A stretch of 36,179 nucleotides of DNA from Methylobacterium sp. E-066 (GTDB lineage Bacteria; Pseudomonadota; Alphaproteobacteria; Rhizobiales; Beijerinckiaceae): positions 1-36,179 of the forward strand of contig NZ_JAKSYO010000209.1 of NCBI RefSeq assembly GCF_022829635.1, read 5' to 3'. Position 1 is the first letter of the stretch. Every line of letters begins with the position of its first letter. The notes below the pieces were generated by a model. It made no database searches. It was not told the origin of the DNA and saw only the letters and a program-made list of their open reading frames with translations. Position numbers and translations under genes: made by a program. Positions 7,936-14,995 of the stretch are shown here, piece after piece.

Positions 7936-8883
7936 ATGAGCGGGACGGCGGCAGAGGACGGGCGTCCGGCCGATGCGGTGACCGGGCACTGGGTCGAGCG
8001 CGCGGCGCCGCGGCCCTGGCGGCCCTATCTGCGCCTGGCGCGCATCGACCGGCCGATCGGCTGGTGGCTGCTGCTTCTGCCGTGCTGGTGGTCGTCCGCC
8101 CTGGCGGCGATCCGGGCGGATCTCTCCTTTCCCGATCCCTGGCACTGCCTGCTGTTCCTGATCGGGGCGGTGGCGATGCGCGGGGCGGGCTCGACCTACA
8201 ACGACATCGCCGACCGGGACCTCGACGCCCAGGTCGAGCGCACCCGCCAGCGCCCCCTCCCCTCCGGGCAGGTCCGGCCGCGCCACGCGGCCCTGTTCCT
8301 GTTGGCCCAGCTGCTCGTCGGCCTCGCGGTGCTGCTGCAGTTCAACGAGCAGGCGGTGATCGTCGGGCTGTGCTCCCTGCTGCCGGTGGCGATCTATCCG
8401 TTCATGAAGCGGGTGATGCCGATACCGCAGGCGGTGTTGGGGCTGGCCTTCGCCTGGGGTGCGCTGATGGGCTGGGCGGCTCTGTTCGCCCGCCTCGATG
8501 CACCGGCGCTGCTGCTCTACGCGGGCACGATCTGCTGGGTGGTGGGCTACGACACGATCTACGCAGTCCAGGATATCGAGGACGACGAGATCGCCGGGAT
8601 CCACTCCTCGGCCCGCTTGTTCGGCCGGCATGTGCGGAGCGGAGTCGGCCTGTGCTACGCGCTCGCCGCGGTGTTCATCGCGCTGGCGGCCAGGGGCGCG
8701 GGCGCGGGACTGGTCGGGGCAATCGGGGTCGCGGCCTTCGCCGCGCATCTCGGCTGGCAGGTCCTGTCGCTGCGGGAGCGCGACGGGCGGGGAGCGCTGA
8801 GCCTGTTCCGCTCGAACCGGGATGCCGGCCTGATCCTGTTCGTGGGTCTCTCGGCGGACGCGCTGCTGCGCAGCCTGTCTTGA
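7936..8883 (+). CDS. ubiA: 4-hydroxybenzoate polyprenyltransferase UbiA
   Basis: This integral membrane prenyltransferase attaches the polyprenyl chain to 4-hydroxybenzoate in ubiquinone synthesis. Both Mg/diphosphate-binding motifs are present: NDIADRDLD (first NDxxDxxxD) near residue 90 and DIEDDEIAG (second DxxxD) near 217, each between hydrophobic helices. About eight to nine membrane segments can be counted in 315 residues, the usual family size. The ATG at 7936 is favoured over a GTG 30 bases upstream because GGAG lies nine bases before it. A related prenyltransferase (such as a heme O synthase) is unlikely given the motif sequences and the YNDIADRDLDAQVERT context. Confidence 0.93.
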   Translation: MSGTAAEDGRPADAVTGHWVERAAPRPWRPYLRLARIDRPIGWWLLLLPCWWSSALAAIRADLSFPDPWHCLLFLIGAVAMRGAGSTYNDIADRDLDAQVERTRQRPLPSGQVRPRHAALFLLAQLLVGLAVLLQFNEQAVIVGLCSLLPVAIYPFMKRVMPIPQAVLGLAFAWGALMGWAALFARLDAPALLLYAGTICWVVGYDTIYAVQDIEDDEIAGIHSSARLFGRHVRSGVGLCYALAAVFIALAARGAGAGLVGAIGVAAFAAHLGWQVLSLRERDGRGALSLFRSNRDAGLILFVGLSADALLRSLS

Positions 8884-8898
8884 GCTTCGGCAGTCCGA

Positions 8899-9360
8899 TC
8901 AGGTGCGGGCGATGATCTCGTTCTCGCCGCGGTAGATTTGCGGCCGCGCCGGCAGACGGCCGGTCTTGCGGCGGGCCAGGAAGCGCGGGCGGCGGGCACC
9001 GAGACCGGCATGCCGGCGGCGGATGCGGATGCGCCCGAGGATCAGCCGGCCGATCTGCTCGGAGACCGGCACCAGCACGCCGTCCTCCCGAACGATCATC
9101 CGCACCAGCCCGGCCCGGGCGGCGATATCGCGCCAGATGGCGACCACGTCGTCCTCGTCGAAGCAGCCGAAGCGGTTCAGCTCCTCGCCCTCGGCATCGA
9201 CCAGGATCAGGCTGAAGCGGTCGGCGCCGCAGATCTCGGCATCCTCGGTGGCGTAGGCCAGGGCGATGCCGGCGGCCTTGCGGGCGCCGGACACCCGGCC
9301 GATCACCGGCAGCGGCGACGGGACGAAGGCGAACATAGCTGCGACCCCTTGGGTATCCAT
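8899..9360 (-). CDS. Conserved hypothetical protein with a basic C-terminus
   Basis: This is a cytoplasmic protein of 153 residues with no signal peptide. The N-terminal half looks like a small alpha/beta fold (FSLILVDAEGEELNRFGCF, then DDVVAIWRDIAARAGL), and the C-terminal third is strongly basic (GRIRIRRRHAGLGARRPRF, RRKTGRLPARPQ) and ends GENEIIART. The end resembles the tail of DUF6101-type proteins as I remember them, but that link is weak. The start at 9360 has AAGGA eight bases before it; ATGs at 9417 and 9438 are possible but poorly preceded. It is convergent with ubiA with only 15 bases between stops. The basic tail suggests nucleic-acid or ribosome contact, which is inference only. 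Confidence 0.65.
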   Translation of the reverse strand: MDTQGVAAMFAFVPSPLPVIGRVSGARKAAGIALAYATEDAEICGADRFSLILVDAEGEELNRFGCFDEDDVVAIWRDIAARAGLVRMIVREDGVLVPVSEQIGRLILGRIRIRRRHAGLGARRPRFLARRKTGRLPARPQIYRGENEIIART

Positions 9361-9501
9361 GGCAGGTCCTTCGGCAGGTCCTTCGCGGCGTTCGTCGGTG
9401 AACGAGGACGTGTTCATCTGTCCGGATCCCTGGAGCAAGTGGCGACCCGTGTCGGGCCGTCCGTTATGCCAAGCAAAATCGCACCCGAACTCCTCCGCAC
9501 A

Positions 9502-9522
9502 GCTTAATCACCGTCGTTAAGC
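9502..9522. promoter_or_regulatory. Palindrome GCTTAA-N9-TTAAGC, possible operator
   Basis: A perfect 6-bp dyad GCTTAA/TTAAGC with a nine-base spacer stands out as AT-rich in this GC-rich DNA. It lies about 140 bases upstream of the minus-strand gene starting at 9360 and about 270 bases upstream of the plus-strand phosphatase gene. The TTAA pairs recall CtrA boxes, but the spacer is nine rather than the usual seven, so the regulator is unknown. Confidence 0.3.
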
Positions 9523-9548
9523 GATTCTGGACGGGGATGTCATTTGAG

Positions 9549-9586
9549 GAATGCTCAATGCTTCCTTGAATGCTCAACACTTCCTT
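9549..9586. repeat. Tandem pair of 19-bp direct repeats
   Basis: Two adjoining 19-base units, GAATGCTCAATGCTTCCTT (9549-9567) and GAATGCTCAACACTTCCTT (9568-9586), differ at only two neighbouring positions. They lie in a 434-base gene-free stretch between divergent genes, about 210 bases upstream of the phosphatase gene. The rest of this gap shows the TTAA palindrome and nothing else I can assign. Confidence 0.7.
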
Positions 9587-9794
9587 GCGAAGATCGATCA
9601 GTCTCGATCGATCCCGGTAGCAGAGTGCGGATCCTTGTGGCCGTGCCGGCGGCGCCCTACAACGGGAGCGACCGGGCGGCACGGCCCTCCGGTGTTCTCA
9701 GATCTCCTTCCGAGCCGGCTCAGCACGTCCGACCAGCCGGGCGGAGGCCCCAACGTGGCCCGATCCGGGCCTGACGCATGCCCCGCGGAGCGCG

Positions 9795-10610
9795 ATGCCC
9801 GAGCCCATCACCGACGCGGCCGTCTCCGCCCTGATGCCGGACCTGCGCGCGGTCATGCGCGAGGCCGCCGAGATCGCCCGGCCGTATTTCAAGCTCGGCG
9901 GCCAGACTTCCGCGCGGATCTGGTCGAAGGCCGGCGGCTCTCCGGTGACGGAAGCCGACGTCGCGGTCGACACCTTCCTGAAGATCCGCTTGAGCGCGCT
10001 GGTGCCGGCGGCCGCATGGCTATCCGAGGAGACCGCGGACGATCCGGCGCGCATCGGCCACGACCTCGTCTGGATCGTCGATCCGATCGACGGCACCCGG
10101 GCGTTCCTGTCGGGCCATCCCGACTGGTCGATCGCGGTCGCCCTCTTGGCCGGCGGCCAGCCGCGGATCGGGTTCGTCCACGCTCCTGTCGGCAACGCCG
10201 ATTACGAAGCGGTGCTCGGATGCGGCGCCACCCGGAACGGCGAGCCGATTCGGGTGGATGCCAAGGAGACTTTGCCGGGCGCGCGCATCACCGGGCCGAA
10301 GCCGATGCTCGACCGACTGGCGCGCGGCGCTGGCGCCGACGTGGATTTCGAGCGGATCGACCGCATCCCGTCGCTGGCCCTGCGGCTCGCCCGGGTGGCG
10401 GAGGGCTCGGTCGATATCGGTTTGATCTCGGGCAATGCCCGCGACTGGGACATCGCGGCGGCCGACCTGATCCTGCGCGAGGCGGGCGGCGTGGTCTGCG
10501 ACCTCAAGGGCCAGGCGACCACCTACAACCGGCCCGATCCGGTCCACGGCGAATTGCTGGCGACACCGGTCGCCCTGCGGGATCCGGTCCTGGCGGCCTG
10601 GGATCGGTAG
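9795..10610 (+). CDS. Inositol-monophosphatase-family phosphatase (CysQ-like)
   Basis: This is a Mg2+-dependent phosphatase of the IMPase/CysQ/FBPase superfamily, 271 residues. Metal-binding motifs are complete: the first Glu in AAWLSEET near residue 77, WIVDPIDGTRAF near 92-104, and the C-terminal NARDWDIAAADLI near 215. Members hydrolyse 3'-phosphoadenosine 5'-phosphate (CysQ) or inositol/histidinol phosphates; the length and the SPVTEAD stretch fit the CysQ/IMPase-like branch used in sulfur-assimilating bacteria. Substrate cannot be assigned from sequence alone. The ATG at 9795 has GGAG close upstream. No sulfate-assimilation gene neighbours it. Confidence 0.85.
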   Translation: MPEPITDAAVSALMPDLRAVMREAAEIARPYFKLGGQTSARIWSKAGGSPVTEADVAVDTFLKIRLSALVPAAAWLSEETADDPARIGHDLVWIVDPIDGTRAFLSGHPDWSIAVALLAGGQPRIGFVHAPVGNADYEAVLGCGATRNGEPIRVDAKETLPGARITGPKPMLDRLARGAGADVDFERIDRIPSLALRLARVAEGSVDIGLISGNARDWDIAAADLILREAGGVVCDLKGQATTYNRPDPVHGELLATPVALRDPVLAAWDR

Positions 10611-10680
10611 GGCACGGCCCCGTTCGGCTTACGCGCGCGGCCCCTTTCCCGGACACTTGGAACGCCAGTGGAAGGTGATC

Positions 10681-10764
10681 CGGGACCCAGCAGGCGAAGC
10701 GCGGCGCAGCGGCACGATCTGAGAGCCGACGATGCCGCTGCGCGGTGTTGTGTGCTGGGTCCCG
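10681..10764. repeat. Nested intergenic palindrome
   Basis: Outer arms CGGGACCCAGCA (10681-10692) and TGCTGGGTCCCG (10753-10764) are perfectly complementary. An inner pair GCGCAGCGGCA (10704-10714) / TGCCGCTGCGC (10733-10743) is also perfect. The whole can fold into one long imperfect hairpin. It lies in the 316-base gap between the phosphatase gene and a small minus-strand gene and looks like a dispersed palindromic element. Confidence 0.75.
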
Positions 10765-10849
10765 GGTCGCATTCCGCTGGCGCTGCATGCGCCCGGGAAA
10801 AGGGCGGCGCGAAAGAAGCACCGCTGCTGCGCGACCCATCGCGCGCAAG

Positions 10850-10880
10850 AGCCGCGCTCGATCTGAGATCGAACGCGGCT
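10850..10880. repeat. Strong stem-loop, 14-bp arms and 3-base loop
   Basis: AGCCGCGCTCGATC, TGA, GATCGAACGCGGCT: the arms pair with a single mismatch. No T-run follows on either strand, so it is not a classical terminator, although it lies 47 bases beyond the stop of the small minus-strand gene and could act as its 3' end structure. Confidence 0.65.
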
Positions 10881-10926
10881 CCATACGTCATGAGCGTCTG
10901 AAAAATCCCAAGCGGAACGTCGGCCC

Positions 10927-11163
10927 TCAGGCCGCCGCCGCCTCGCGGATCACCACCGCGTTGGGCGCGAGCCCGAGACGCTCGGCGAGATGCCAGTGCA
11001 GTTCCCGCGGGGAATGGTAGTTGTAGGACCGGTCGATCAGGTTGCTGAGATCGGCCCCGGTCTCGGTCGCGGACTTGGCCCGCGCCAGCCGCCCGACCCG
11101 GAAGGTCGGCGCATCGGTGACGGGGGAGCGGACGCCGCGGCGCCGCGTATATTCGAACATCAT
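10927..11163 (-). CDS. Small hypothetical protein (78 aa)
   Basis: This small, basic, soluble protein begins MMFEYTRRRG and ends in an Ala-rich tail. The central part FRVGRLARAKSATETGADL and the C-terminal DRSYNYHSPRELHWHLAERL look like ordinary globular helix-forming sequence, which supports a real gene. There is no signal peptide or known motif. Two adjacent ATGs (11163, 11160) are possible starts; neither has a clear Shine-Dalgarno sequence, and the upstream sequence TTTATAAT resembles a -10 element. It lies downstream of a cold-shock gene on the same strand (161-base gap). I do not recognise it. Confidence 0.5.
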   Translation of the reverse strand: MMFEYTRRRGVRSPVTDAPTFRVGRLARAKSATETGADLSNLIDRSYNYHSPRELHWHLAERLGLAPNAVVIREAAAA

Positions 11164-11324
11164 TATAAAGCGTGTCTTTTCTTTTCTGGACCGGACGTCT
11201 GTGCGCGCCCGGCGTCGTTTCTGCTGGTTGCCTCCGACGCCCCCGTCGCCCGGACAGTCTCGCCCGGGTGGAAGCGTCGGAAGGGGAAGCCGCGTCGTGC
11301 GGCCGGTTCAATCCCGTTCGCGGA

Positions 11325-11534
11325 TCAGGCCGCCTGAAGGTTGCCGGCGGCGTCCTTGCCGCTGCGCTTGTCCGTCAGGACCTCGTACGAGAGCCGCTGG
11401 CCCTCGACCAAGTTACGCATCCCGGCCCGTTCTACGGCAGAGATGTGAACGAACACGTCTTTGCCGCCGTCGTCGGGCTGAATGAAGCCGTAGCCCTTGG
11501 TCTCGTTATACCATTTCACAGTGCCGGTATTCAC
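11325..11534 (-). CDS. CspA-family cold-shock protein (GTG start)
   Basis: This is a single-stranded nucleic-acid-binding OB-fold protein of 69 residues, the normal size for CspA. RNP1 (KGYGFIQPD) and RNP2 (DVFVHIS) are intact, in the order GTVKWYNETKGYGFI...DVFVHISAVERAG. The usual MxxGTVKWF opening is matched by starting at GTG 11534 (VNTGTVKWY), with GAGG eight bases upstream; an ATG 33 bases further upstream adds residues foreign to the family. The C-terminal GKDAAGNLQAA is typical of alphaproteobacterial members. A long leader is likely, as for other csp genes, but no specific structure was identified. Confidence 0.92.
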   Translation of the reverse strand: MNTGTVKWYNETKGYGFIQPDDGGKDVFVHISAVERAGMRNLVEGQRLSYEVLTDKRSGKDAAGNLQAA

Positions 11535-11850
11535 GTAGGGTACCTCGTTCGTCCATAGGTCATGCACACGGCGAGAATGCCGCGCGATGCACCACGGTCT
11601 TGCTGGGTTGGCCAGTGTGGCAGGGCGCGAGACGCTGGTCGCTTGAACGCGCCGGTCTCGGTGGGAATGCCCCCCGAGGCTCTATTTAGGCGCTGCCTGC
11701 GGCGGCAACAAGGCATTTTGCACGCGGCGTCTCGGTCGCAGGTCGAGCGGGGCCGGCGGGGCGGCGCGGCGCCCCCTGTGATTTCCGGCACTTCCGATGC
11801 ATATACGGAACGCGGACAGACAGTTAAGGCGCGTGGCTCCCGGGCGATAC

Positions 11851-12240
11851 ATGGCAGGCATTTCGGTCTCGCTGGATGGCGCGAACATCCAGCTTTCCTT
11901 CCAGAAGGACGATCAGGCGACGGCGGTGGTGATGGATGCCCGCGCGGCCCGCGCCCTGGTGCGCGCCGTCGGGCAGCTCCTCACCGCGATCGACGACAGC
12001 GACGAGCCGGACCTCGGCGAGGGCCTGGGCGACGAGGAAGTCGCGATGCTCGACGTCACCTCCTCGGCGATCGAAGTCGGCACCGACGAGGAGGGCCAGG
12101 CCGTGGTCGCCCTCCAGGCCGGCGCCCTGCCGCCGTTCCAGCTGCGCCTGACGGACGAAGAGGCCCGCCACGTGGTGACGAGCCTCTCCGAAATCCTCAG
12201 CGCGCCGCGCGACGTGCGCACCTCGCACGGCGGCCACTGA
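11851..12240 (+). CDS. Hypothetical acidic protein (129 aa)
   Basis: This soluble acidic protein begins MAGISVSLDGANIQLSFQKDD. It has two beta-rich halves around a helical, Ala/Arg-rich stretch (ARAARALVRAVGQLLTAI), followed by an acidic linker (DSDEPDLGEGLGDEE). The C-terminal half (QLRLTDEEARHVVTSLSEIL) resembles a small helix that might mediate dimerisation. There is no signal peptide or cysteine. The ATG at 11851 is preferred over 11797 because the earlier extension is Arg-rich and non-globular, although neither has a strong ribosome-binding site. It is convergent with the Pro-rich gene directly after it. I do not recognise the family. Confidence 0.65.
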   Translation: MAGISVSLDGANIQLSFQKDDQATAVVMDARAARALVRAVGQLLTAIDDSDEPDLGEGLGDEEVAMLDVTSSAIEVGTDEEGQAVVALQAGALPPFQLRLTDEEARHVVTSLSEILSAPRDVRTSHGGH

Positions 12241-12444
12241 TTACATCCGGGTGCCCGGATCGGTCGGCGTGCCCGGAAAGACGTCGGGCTCGGAGCCCGG
12301 TCCGCCCGGCTCGCCGATGCCGGGATCGTTCACCGGATAGGGCGTGCGCGGCCCGGTCGGCCCGATATCGGGCTCTTCCTCGGGCGTGGGCGGCAGAGGC
12401 GGCAGATCGCCGGGCGTAGGCTCGGGTAGGCCGGGATTGGCCAT
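12241..12444 (-). CDS. Small Pro/Gly/Asp-rich protein (67 aa)
   Basis: This small acidic low-complexity protein begins MANPGLPEPTPGDLPPLPP and continues with Pro, Gly, Asp, Glu and Thr, ending PTDPGTRM. It has no signal peptide, no aromatic core and almost no hydrophobic residues, so it is probably disordered. Coding is supported by AGGAGA five to six bases before the ATG at 12444 and by the stop abutting the convergent gene's stop (12240/12241). Short Pro-rich proteins of this sort recur in Methylobacterium genomes as I recall; no function is known to me. Confidence 0.6.
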   Translation of the reverse strand: MANPGLPEPTPGDLPPLPPTPEEEPDIGPTGPRTPYPVNDPGIGEPGGPGSEPDVFPGTPTDPGTRM

Positions 12445-12589
12445 GGCGGTCTCCTGATGGTTTTCGGGATGCCGGATCAACGGCCCGCCCCTGCATGGGT
12501 TCCGCGCGCCGGCCTTCCATGTCGCGCCCCTCGGAACAGCGCGAACCGGCCTCCGTTGACCGGGCAGACCCCCAACAAGGAGGCTCGCC

Positions 12590-13168
12590 ATGCCCGATAT
12601 CCGCCAAGCCAAGATCCTGATCCTCGCCACAGACGGCTTCGAAGAGAGCGAACTGACCGTGCCGCAGGCCAAGCTGGCCGAGGCCGGCGCCACCGTCTCG
12701 GTGGCCGCCCCGCAATCGCGGGCGAGCAAGGGCACGATCCGCGGCTGGGACAAGACCGACTGGGGCAAGGAGGTCGCGGTCGACCTCGATCTCGACCGCG
12801 TGGACCCTGCCGCCTACGACGCCCTTGTCCTGCCGGGCGGCCAGATCAACCCGGACAAGCTCCGGCTCGAGCCGAAGGCGCTCGCGGTGATCAAGAGCTT
12901 CCTCACCTCCGGCAAGGTCGTGGCCGCGATCTGCCACGCGCCGTGGCTGCTGATCGAGGCCGGCGCGGCCAAGGGCCGCGACCTGACCTCGTTCGCCTCG
13001 ATCCGCACCGACGTGATCAATGCCGGCGGTCGCTGGTACGACAAGGAGGTGGTGACCGATCAGGGCATCGTCACCAGCCGCAGCCCCGAGGACCTGGACG
13101 CCTTCTGCGCCAAGATCGTCGAGGAGATCCAGGAAGGCAGCCACGGCAGCCGCCAGCTCGCGGCCTGA
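12590..13168 (+). CDS. PfpI/DJ-1-family protein (YhbO-like)
   Basis: This is a class I glutamine-amidotransferase-like protein of the DJ-1/ThiJ/PfpI superfamily, 192 residues. The nucleophilic cysteine sits in the elbow AAICHAPWLL (Cys115, His116), with the conserved acidic residue in DGFEESEL near 18-21. Related proteins (YhbO, PfpI, DJ-1) have been described as proteases, glyoxalases or protein deglycases that protect against stress; which applies here is unknown. A near-perfect AAGGAGG lies six bases upstream of the ATG, suggesting strong translation. It is followed by a perfect stem-loop shared with the convergent gene. Confidence 0.9.
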   Translation: MPDIRQAKILILATDGFEESELTVPQAKLAEAGATVSVAAPQSRASKGTIRGWDKTDWGKEVAVDLDLDRVDPAAYDALVLPGGQINPDKLRLEPKALAVIKSFLTSGKVVAAICHAPWLLIEAGAAKGRDLTSFASIRTDVINAGGRWYDKEVVTDQGIVTSRSPEDLDAFCAKIVEEIQEGSHGSRQLAA

Positions 13169-13174
13169 AAATCC

Positions 13175-13206
13175 GCGCGGCTGACGGCGTCGATCGTCAG
13201 CCGCGC
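13175..13206. terminator. Stem-loop between convergent genes, likely bidirectional terminator
   Basis: GCGCGGCTGACG and CGTCAGCCGCGC form a perfect 12-bp stem with an 8-base loop. It begins 7 bases after the PfpI-like stop codon and overlaps the stop codon of the convergent metallophosphatase gene. No T-run is present. Confidence 0.6.
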
Positions 13207-14855
13207 GCGCCGTCGCCGGTGACTTCGAGCACGGCGCAAGACCTGATCGGCCGTCCGTACTCGTCCGTCCCGTCCACCGTCACCCGGTGGGCGCCCGGCG
13301 CGAGGTCGTCGGGCAGGCGCGCGGTCCAGATATGGGTCGAGGGCGTCGCCTGGACCCAGCTCTTCTTGGTCTCGGGATAGCGCGCGTAGAGTTCGGTCAC
13401 GAACGGGTCGAGGCGCCGGGTCCGCGTCATCGGCTCCGGCGCCCGGTCGCCGACCCGGAAGGTCAGGCTCGTGCGCGGGCCGCCGTCGAAGACGTTGACC
13501 ACGAGGTTGGTCGAGGCCAGCGCGTCCTGCGGAACCGGCGGGCGCAGCGCCTGCATCGGATGGCTCGCCCGGACCATCTCCGGGGCGGCGGGGCGCAGCT
13601 CGCTCTCGAAGGCGATGCGCATCGTCGCGTCCGGCTCGCCCTGCGCCGGGACGTAGCGGGTCGTGTAGGCGGTGCCGCGGATCGACAGCACGTGGAAGCC
13701 GTTCGGGGTGCCGTCGCGGCTGTCGGCCGAGGGGATGCCCGTGCGGGTATCCGGCCCGCTCCACCACGAGCCCGACACGGCGGTCATCACGTGGTGGTGG
13801 TGCCCCTCCGCGGGGTAGTGATGCTCGGTGGTATGGGTGTGGCCGGCGAGGCTCAGCACCTCGCGCCCCGCCAGCACGTCGAGCAGCGCGGCCCGGTCGA
13901 TGGTCGCGCTGCGCGGATCGTCGCCGGTATCCGTGACCAGGGGAATGTGGGTCGCCAGCACGATCAGGTCGTCCGGCGGGATCTCGGCCAGGAGATTCTT
14001 GAGGAAGGCCAGCGTCCGCTCGCCGATATGGCCCCGGTAGGTGTTCGCCCCCACGGGGACCGGCGGCCCCATCCACTCGACGTTGTCGAGCATCACGAAC
14101 AGCACCCGCCCGTGCCGGAACGCGTAGTTCGGCGCGCCGAACACGCGCTTCCAGGTCTCGCGGCTGTAGCGGGCATCCGGGGCCTGCATGTTCAGGTCGT
14201 GGTTGCCTGGCAGGCTGTACCAGGGCAGCCCGATCCGCCCGACGATCCGGTTCGAGCGGCCGTAGAGCGAGAGGTCGTCGAACAGCACGTCGCCGGTTGT
14301 CAGGCCGAAGGCCGCCGGGATCGCCATGGCCCGGGCGACCGCGGTGTCGCGCACGTGGTCGAGCTCGAACCGGCTCTCGGGCTGCGGATCGGTGAACAGG
14401 ATCACGTCGAAATCCGCCGGTTCGTCGGCCTTCGTCAGGGTGAAGTCGATCGAGGCTGGCCGCGGGCCGGTGGGCGCGAGGCCCTTGTAGCGCAGCCCAA
14501 GATCGGCAGGCGTGCCGCCGGGCTGGTGGATGTAGGAATGCCGGGGCACGTTGTCGGCGTCCCGCGGCAGGGCGTAACCCGGCGGCTTGATCACGAAGAT
14601 CGCGCCATCCCCGGCCAGCGGCAGCCGGTAGCGGCCCTGCCCGTCCGTGCGCACGACCTCGCGGCCGTTGGAGACCAGCGCGCCGGGCAGCGGCGCGCGC
14701 TCGGCGCCGGTTGTCTGGACGGCGTAGACGATGCCCGTGGCCTCCCCGGATTCCTGCGCCCCGGCGCGGCCGGCCACGAGCCCAAGGGCGGCGGCACCAG
14801 CCACGGTCTCCCGGCGGGTGAGGCGTCCGGATGCTGGGATCGAATCGCGCGACAT
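13197..14855 (-). CDS. Tat-exported calcineurin-like metallophosphoesterase
   Basis: This is a predicted periplasmic metallophosphoesterase of 552 residues. The N-terminus carries a Tat signal (RLTRRETVAGAAALGLVAG, cleavage after AGA). An Ig-like N-terminal domain (about 35-130, YAVQTTG..., GYALPRD) precedes the catalytic core, whose metal ligands are visible: FTDPQPE, TTGDVLFDD, LPGNHDL, ATHIPL and LAGHTHTTEHH. A C-terminal beta-domain follows (from about 430), so the layout is the N / Metallophos / C arrangement of bacterial calcineurin-like proteins. The first motif has DxQ in place of DxH, as I recall for this subfamily. The ATG at 14855 has AGGAG six bases before it. The substrate is unknown. 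Confidence 0.88.
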   Translation of the reverse strand: MSRDSIPASGRLTRRETVAGAAALGLVAGRAGAQESGEATGIVYAVQTTGAERAPLPGALVSNGREVVRTDGQGRYRLPLAGDGAIFVIKPPGYALPRDADNVPRHSYIHQPGGTPADLGLRYKGLAPTGPRPASIDFTLTKADEPADFDVILFTDPQPESRFELDHVRDTAVARAMAIPAAFGLTTGDVLFDDLSLYGRSNRIVGRIGLPWYSLPGNHDLNMQAPDARYSRETWKRVFGAPNYAFRHGRVLFVMLDNVEWMGPPVPVGANTYRGHIGERTLAFLKNLLAEIPPDDLIVLATHIPLVTDTGDDPRSATIDRAALLDVLAGREVLSLAGHTHTTEHHYPAEGHHHHVMTAVSGSWWSGPDTRTGIPSADSRDGTPNGFHVLSIRGTAYTTRYVPAQGEPDATMRIAFESELRPAAPEMVRASHPMQALRPPVPQDALASTNLVVNVFDGGPRTSLTFRVGDRAPEPMTRTRRLDPFVTELYARYPETKKSWVQATPSTHIWTARLPDDLAPGAHRVTVDGTDEYGRPIRSCAVLEVTGDGARG

Positions 14856-14931
14856 CGGGGGCTCCTGCTCGGCGGCAAAGGCCAAGCAGAGGCGTTTGAC
14901 CGCCCGATGACAGAGCGGTCCCGAAACGCGC

Positions 14932-14963
14932 GAGGCCCGCACCCCGGATAGGGTGCGGGCCTC
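14932..14963 (-). terminator. Perfect 13-bp stem-loop after the L,D-transpeptidase gene
   Basis: GAGGCCCGCACCC, six-base loop, GGGTGCGGGCCTC: all 13 pairs match. It lies 33 bases beyond the stop codon of the L,D-transpeptidase gene and upstream of the metallophosphatase start on the same strand, so it separates two transcription units. No T-run follows, as is frequent in very GC-rich genomes. Confidence 0.7.
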
Positions 14964-14995
14964 GGACGAAACCGCAGGCGTGAAGCGCGGTGCGC

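Noticed and set aside
12197..13144. Minus-strand frame opposite the PfpI-like gene
   Set aside because: The plus strand holds a PfpI-family gene with a perfect Shine-Dalgarno sequence and catalytic Cys; the antisense frame is a shadow.
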